From CAZWVM01 sp964637705 (GTDB lineage Bacteria > UBA8481): a stretch of 9,296 bases of DNA. The stretch is taken from positions 1-9,296 of the forward strand of contig CAZWVM010000140.1 of assembly GCA_964637705.1 (NCBI GenBank), written 5' to 3'. The translations under genes were made by a program, and so were the position numbers. Below the pieces are notes generated by a model. The model worked only from the letters and a program-made list of their open reading frames with translations. It was not told the origin of the DNA and searched no databases. Of the stretch, positions 6,097 through 9,296 are shown in pieces (within the stretch, counting starts at the first letter, position 1; each line of letters opens with the position of its first letter).

Positions 6097-7653
6097 GTGA
6101 CGCCGGAACCGCGGTACGCCTCGGTCCATTCCGCCGCCCGCACCCGTCCCAACGGTCCCCTTCGCGAGTTCCGCCGCCGCCTCGTCGAGACGATCTTCCC
6201 CTTCGAAGGCGAGAAACTGGCCCTCAGGAGCCAGAAAGTCGAGGCGGCGGGCATGGCCGCCGCCGTCGCGTTGCCGCTCGCGCTCGTCCTGCTTCACATC
6301 GCGGCCTTCTACGCCCTGGAGACCTCTCTCTCCGGCCTTTTCTGGTCCCTCTTCCTTTCCCTCGCCACGGCCCTCCCCATCATCGCCTTCTTCTGGGGCT
6401 CTCCGCCCGCCATCGGTTACGCCCTGACCCTGACGATCCTCTTCCTGCCCTGCCATCTCGTCTTCGTCCGCTTCACGGGATCGCGCGTCAATCCCTCGCT
6501 CTTCGGCATGGCTCTCGCTTGCGCCGGTCTCTTCGCCCTCGCCCTGCGCGTCGGCGAAAACCACCACAGCCTCGGCGGGCTCCTCACGTCCCTCTGGTAT
6601 CGCCAGAAGGATCTCGAGGGGAGAAGGAACACCTTGAACGGGGAGATCGCGAAAACCGAGGCGAGTCTCAACACGGTGGCGACGTTGTCGCGGAAGATCA
6701 CCGACCTCGTCAAATCCAGCCCCGACCTCGGCCGGGAACTCGACCTCGAGCGCGTGGCGGAAGCGGTGACGGAAAAAGCGCGCGAGATCCTCGGGCGGGG
6801 ACGCGTGCTCGTCTACCGCTTCGGGCCCGCCGGCTGTCAGCTCCTCGCCGCGCTCCCGCCCTGCCCCTCTCCCGACCTCTGCGGCGGCGAGGACTTCAAT
6901 CCGATCGTGCGGCGCGGGCGCCGCAACGAGCTCGTCTCCGACCTCTCCCATTCCTACCAGATCGCACCCGTCGCGCCGCCCGTGCGCCGCTTCTCCTCCC
7001 TCATGCTCGTCCCCCTGGCCACGGGTTTCGAGGCGTGGGGGGTTCTGCGCGTCGAGTCGGAGACACCGGGCGACTTCGCGCGGGACGACCTGGAGGCCAT
7101 GTCGATGCTGGCCGTTCCGGCCACGCTGGCCCTGCAGAACGCCGATCTCTACGCCACGCTCGAGAAACGGGCCGTGACCGACGGCCTGACCGGCCTCTAT
7201 CGCCGCCACTACTTCGACCGCAAGCTCGAGACCGAACTCTCGCGGGCCCGACGCGGCGGCACACCCCTCTCGCTCATCTTCTTCGACGTCGATCACTTCA
7301 AATCCGTCAACGACAGCTACGGCCACGCGCAGGGCGACGTGGTCCTGAAGGAGGTCGCGGAGTTTCTCTCGCGCGCGGTCGAGAACCCCGCCATCGCGGC
7401 ACGCTACGGCGGGGAGGAATTCGTGCTCGTCCTGCCGGACACGCCGCGAAAGGAGGCGATCCGGAAGGCGGAGGAGATCCGGCGCGCCGTCGAATCCCAT
7501 GCCTTCACCGGCATGGACCGCCCGGTGACCATCTCCGGCGGCGTCTCGTCCTACCCCGATGACGCCGCCACGACGGGGCAACTCGTCGAGAGCGCGGACA
7601 GCGCGCTCTACGTCTCGAAGAAGACCGGACGCAACAGGATCACCGCGGCATGA
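6097..7653 (+). CDS. Membrane-bound GAF-GGDEF diguanylate cyclase
   Basis: This 518-residue protein probably makes cyclic di-GMP from two GTP at the inner membrane. After a basic N-terminus there are about four hydrophobic segments (about 53-74, 79-101, 105-125, 133-150), then a helical linker (about 170-205) likely to form a coiled coil. A GAF-like sensor domain spans about 205-350 and a GGDEF domain about 358-518. The active site is GGEEF (438-442). Residues matching the PleD metal and guanine contacts are D397 in DVDHF, N405 and D414. The inhibitory RxxD normally found five residues before GGDEF is absent: positions 429-432 read ENPA. Product feedback through that site is therefore not expected. 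The GTG start has a strong Shine-Dalgarno. The gene follows malK by 55 bases and overlaps the next cyclase by four bases. The signal sensed is unknown. Confidence 0.92.
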   Translation: MTPEPRYASVHSAARTRPNGPLREFRRRLVETIFPFEGEKLALRSQKVEAAGMAAAVALPLALVLLHIAAFYALETSLSGLFWSLFLSLATALPIIAFFWGSPPAIGYALTLTILFLPCHLVFVRFTGSRVNPSLFGMALACAGLFALALRVGENHHSLGGLLTSLWYRQKDLEGRRNTLNGEIAKTEASLNTVATLSRKITDLVKSSPDLGRELDLERVAEAVTEKAREILGRGRVLVYRFGPAGCQLLAALPPCPSPDLCGGEDFNPIVRRGRRNELVSDLSHSYQIAPVAPPVRRFSSLMLVPLATGFEAWGVLRVESETPGDFARDDLEAMSMLAVPATLALQNADLYATLEKRAVTDGLTGLYRRHYFDRKLETELSRARRGGTPLSLIFFDVDHFKSVNDSYGHAQGDVVLKEVAEFLSRAVENPAIAARYGGEEFVLVLPDTPRKEAIRKAEEIRRAVESHAFTGMDRPVTISGGVSSYPDDAATTGQLVESADSALYVSKKTGRNRITAA

Positions 7654-8987
7654 ACGCCATTCTCGGGAGCGCTTTTCTCCCCCCCGAGTGGTGCAATTTC
7701 GTCGCCGGCGTCGCGCTCTTCGCCGCCGCGCTCGCCATCCCGATGCCGGGCGCCCCCGAGCGCCGGATCCGCATCTCCGTCGTGGCCGTGGCCCTCCCCT
7801 TTTTCTTCTTCCTCGGAACCGCCGGGATCTCCTCCTGGAGCGGCGGCACGAGGCTGATCGAGCACCATGTCGTCTCGCTTTCGATCCTCCTCGGCCTCAC
7901 CCTCCTCGCCTGGAGCCTCCAGAGCGCGTTGCACCAGGACATGGAGGCGCGGGCGGCGGAACGGACCGACCCGGTCCGGGAGGAAATCCAGCGTGGGGAA
8001 CAGCGGTTGATCGATCTGGCGCGCCGGCACGAGGAGCGGCAGGGGGAATTCCACCTCCTGACGCGACGCTTCAACTTCGTGAGATCCTTCGGAGCCTCGT
8101 TGCGTTTCGACGTCGCCTGGAAAGAGATCGAGAAGGGCACGCAGGCGCTCCTGGGCACGACACCCCGGCTCTATCTTCCCCGGTTGCCCGGCGCCATCCC
8201 GACGGGCATCTTCCCGTACCGCGAGGAGGAGAGCACGCTCCTGGACACGCCGGAGTGGAAGGAGGCGATTGGTGGACGGCGGTTGGAGCGCGCCGCGGGC
8301 GGCAACCGCCGCAGTCTCTGGGTCCCCCTCCCCCTGGGCGACGGCCAGTGCGCCGTCGTCCAATTCACCATCGATCTCACCGTTCCCGGGGAGGCGATCG
8401 AGATCTTCACCACGCAGATCGGGCTCCTCATCGAGAAGATGCGCCTCTACCACGAGGTGGAACTGCAGTCCCGCACCGACCTCATGACCGGCCTCCCGCA
8501 CCACGCCTGTTTCAAGGCGATCATCGGCGAGGAACTCGAGCGCTCGCGCAACGCCCTGAAACCCCTCTCGCTCCTCATGATCGACGTCGACCACTTCAAG
8601 GCCGTCAACGACACGCTCGGCCACCTCGTCGGCGACCAGGTTCTCATCCACGTCTCCCAGAAGATCCGCCAGATGCTCCGGATTTCCGACGTCGTCGCGC
8701 GGTACGGCGGCGAGGAGTTCGCGGTGATCCTGCCCGAAACGCCCCCGGACGGCGCGCAGGAGATCGCGGAACGGATCCGCGCCGCCGTGGAGGAACTCCC
8801 GATGCTCGTGAGGACCGATACCGAGGAGAAAACGATCCGCAAGACCGTCTCCATCGGCGTCGCCACCTTCCCCTCCGACGGCGAGAACCAGGCCGACCTC
8901 TCGGCCGCGGCCGACGCCGCGCTCTACAGGGCGAAACGCGAGGGGCGCAACCTCGTCATCGCATCAAGTGGTCAAAATATTTCTTAA
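7650..8987 (+). CDS. Membrane-bound GGDEF diguanylate cyclase with I-site
   Basis: This 445-residue protein has three likely membrane helices (about 16-34, 42-62, 74-93) and a charged helical linker (about 95-140). A middle region (about 140-265) may be a divergent GAF domain, and a GGDEF domain spans about 275-440. The active site is GGEEF (353-357), with D312, N320 and D329 at the PleD-equivalent contact positions. R344-I-S-D347, five residues before GGEEF, is a canonical RxxD I-site, so product inhibition by cyclic di-GMP is expected. In the entry motif of the domain the usual N-R after TGL is replaced (TGLPHH). The ATG overlaps the upstream TGA as ATGA, implying translational coupling with the first cyclase. 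The last few codons fall in the AT-rich island and give a non-family tail (SGQNIS). Confidence 0.92.
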   Translation: MNAILGSAFLPPEWCNFVAGVALFAAALAIPMPGAPERRIRISVVAVALPFFFFLGTAGISSWSGGTRLIEHHVVSLSILLGLTLLAWSLQSALHQDMEARAAERTDPVREEIQRGEQRLIDLARRHEERQGEFHLLTRRFNFVRSFGASLRFDVAWKEIEKGTQALLGTTPRLYLPRLPGAIPTGIFPYREEESTLLDTPEWKEAIGGRRLERAAGGNRRSLWVPLPLGDGQCAVVQFTIDLTVPGEAIEIFTTQIGLLIEKMRLYHEVELQSRTDLMTGLPHHACFKAIIGEELERSRNALKPLSLLMIDVDHFKAVNDTLGHLVGDQVLIHVSQKIRQMLRISDVVARYGGEEFAVILPETPPDGAQEIAERIRAAVEELPMLVRTDTEEKTIRKTVSIGVATFPSDGENQADLSAAADAALYRAKREGRNLVIASSGQNIS

Positions 8988-8992
8988 ATAGA

Positions 8993-9002
8993 TCAATATT
9001 GA
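8993..9002. promoter_or_regulatory. Palindrome overlapping a -35-like box
   Basis: TCAATATTGA is a perfect 10-bp palindrome. An upstream relative, GTCAAAATATT at 8971-8981, can also pair with AATATTGAC (8995-9003) with a two-base bulge. The overlap with the TTGACC hexamer makes it a possible operator for the next gene. Short AT palindromes also arise by chance. Confidence 0.3.
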
Positions 9003-9027
9003 CCTTTCATTAGTGAGCATATACAAA
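8999..9027 (+). promoter_or_regulatory. Candidate sigma70-type promoter for the GAF gene
   Basis: TTGACC (8999-9004, five of six matches to TTGACA) is followed after 17 bases by TACAAA (9022-9027, four of six matches to TATAAT). An alternative -10 is TATACA at 9020-9025 with a 15-base spacer. It lies in an AT-rich island 74-102 bases upstream of the next start codon, suggesting that this gene is transcribed separately from the cyclase pair. Confidence 0.45.
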
Positions 9028-9087
9028 TAACTCCATTGAATTCAGGTCGGCATAGGCATTGCTCATCCAGGCATCGGAACTTTTTCC

Positions 9088-9093
9088 GGAAGG
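9088..9093 (+). promoter_or_regulatory. Shine-Dalgarno for the GAF gene
   Basis: GGAAGG lies seven bases before the first of two adjacent ATG codons (9101 and 9104) and supports initiation there. The in-frame TTG at 9059 has no such support. Confidence 0.6.
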
Positions 9094-9100
9094 CGGTCGG

Positions 9101-9296
9101 ATGATGAAAGGCAAGGTCAGGCCGGTTTCGATTTCGAGCCGGTCTCAGATCGTCTTCAACCTGATCCAGTCCCTCTCCGGCGCGGAGGAACCCCGGAAGC
9201 TCCTCGACCGGATTCTCGACGCGGCCGTGAAGATGACCGGAGCGACGACCGGCTCGATCATCCTCATCGACAAGGCCACCTCCTCGCTCTCCATCG
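9101..9296 (+). CDS. GAF-domain protein, N-terminal fragment
   Basis: The frame is open from ATG-ATG at 9101 to the right edge, giving 65 complete codons. After a basic N-terminus (MMKGKVRPVSI), residues about 14-65 read as the first helices and strand of a GAF domain. The visible features are a helix with FNLIQSLSGAEEPRKLLDRI, then DAAVKMTGA, then the strand SIILID. GAF domains bind small molecules or mediate dimerisation in signalling proteins such as diguanylate cyclases, histidine kinases, phosphatases and sigma54 activators. The output domain lies beyond the window, so the function is open. Two cyclases upstream make another cyclic di-GMP or signalling protein likely, but that is inference from position only. 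Confidence 0.75.
   Translation, partial: MMKGKVRPVSISSRSQIVFNLIQSLSGAEEPRKLLDRILDAAVKMTGATTGSIILIDKATSSLSI

Larger units (their letters stand above)
8961..9060. other. AT-rich island at the end of the cyclase operon
   Basis: A hand count gives 33 G+C in these 100 bases, against roughly two thirds elsewhere. It covers the last codons of the second cyclase and most of the spacer to the next gene. It contains a promoter-like sequence and a 10-bp palindrome. No terminator with a U tract is seen after the cyclase stop. Confidence 0.7.

Noticed and set aside
5851..7581. 576-codon minus-strand open frame over the malK end and first cyclase
   Set aside because: It is opposite clear MalK and GGDEF motifs and has biased Arg/Glu/Gly composition typical of a GC-rich shadow frame. 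The 4923-6005 minus frame is rejected for the same reason.
8988..9100. Cyclic di-GMP riboswitch upstream of the GAF gene
   Set aside because: The context made it worth looking for, but I see neither the conserved GEMM core nor its paired stems in these 113 bases.

Overview
The window is high-GC bacterial DNA (roughly two thirds G+C by eye). It is gene-dense, has short spacers, and shows no RNA gene, CRISPR array or mobile element. No taxonomic marker is present. The exported glycosidase, the diguanylate cyclases and the GAF-type regulators fit a free-living, probably Gram-negative bacterium. A lineage such as Acidobacteriota or a deltaproteobacterial-type group is possible, but this is a guess.

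Left half, minus strand: a 1559-residue secreted GH13 enzyme of the neopullulanase/cyclomaltodextrinase type occupies 63-4742. Its N-terminal half is a string of nine CBM48-like glycogen/starch-binding modules. It is followed after 27 bases by the first 11 codons of what looks like malQ (4-alpha-glucanotransferase), with its own Shine-Dalgarno. These two genes look like a starch/glycogen-utilisation operon running off the left edge: the secreted enzyme cuts the polymer and the disproportionating enzyme handles oligosaccharides inside the cell.

Middle: 4743-4931 is a divergent control region. It holds a perfect inverted repeat beside the amylase Shine-Dalgarno, an AT-rich -10-like patch, and a 32-bp dyad just upstream of a MalK/UgpC-type sugar ABC transporter ATPase (4932-6041, plus strand). 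No permease or binding-protein gene is present, so this ATPase must work with membrane proteins encoded elsewhere.

Right half, plus strand: 55 bases after malK begin two membrane-bound diguanylate cyclases, 6097-7653 and 7650-8987, which overlap by ATGA and are probably translationally coupled. Both have an intact GGEEF active site, but only the second carries the RxxD inhibitory site. A 100-base AT-rich island (33% G+C by hand count) with a promoter-like sequence and a palindrome follows. A new gene then starts at 9101, whose visible part is the beginning of a GAF domain.

The most notable points are the nine-module glucan-binding array, with internal duplications that keep the protein sequence while synonymous sites have drifted; the altered fifth conserved GH13 region; the complementary pair of cyclases; and the dyads in the two AT-rich control regions.
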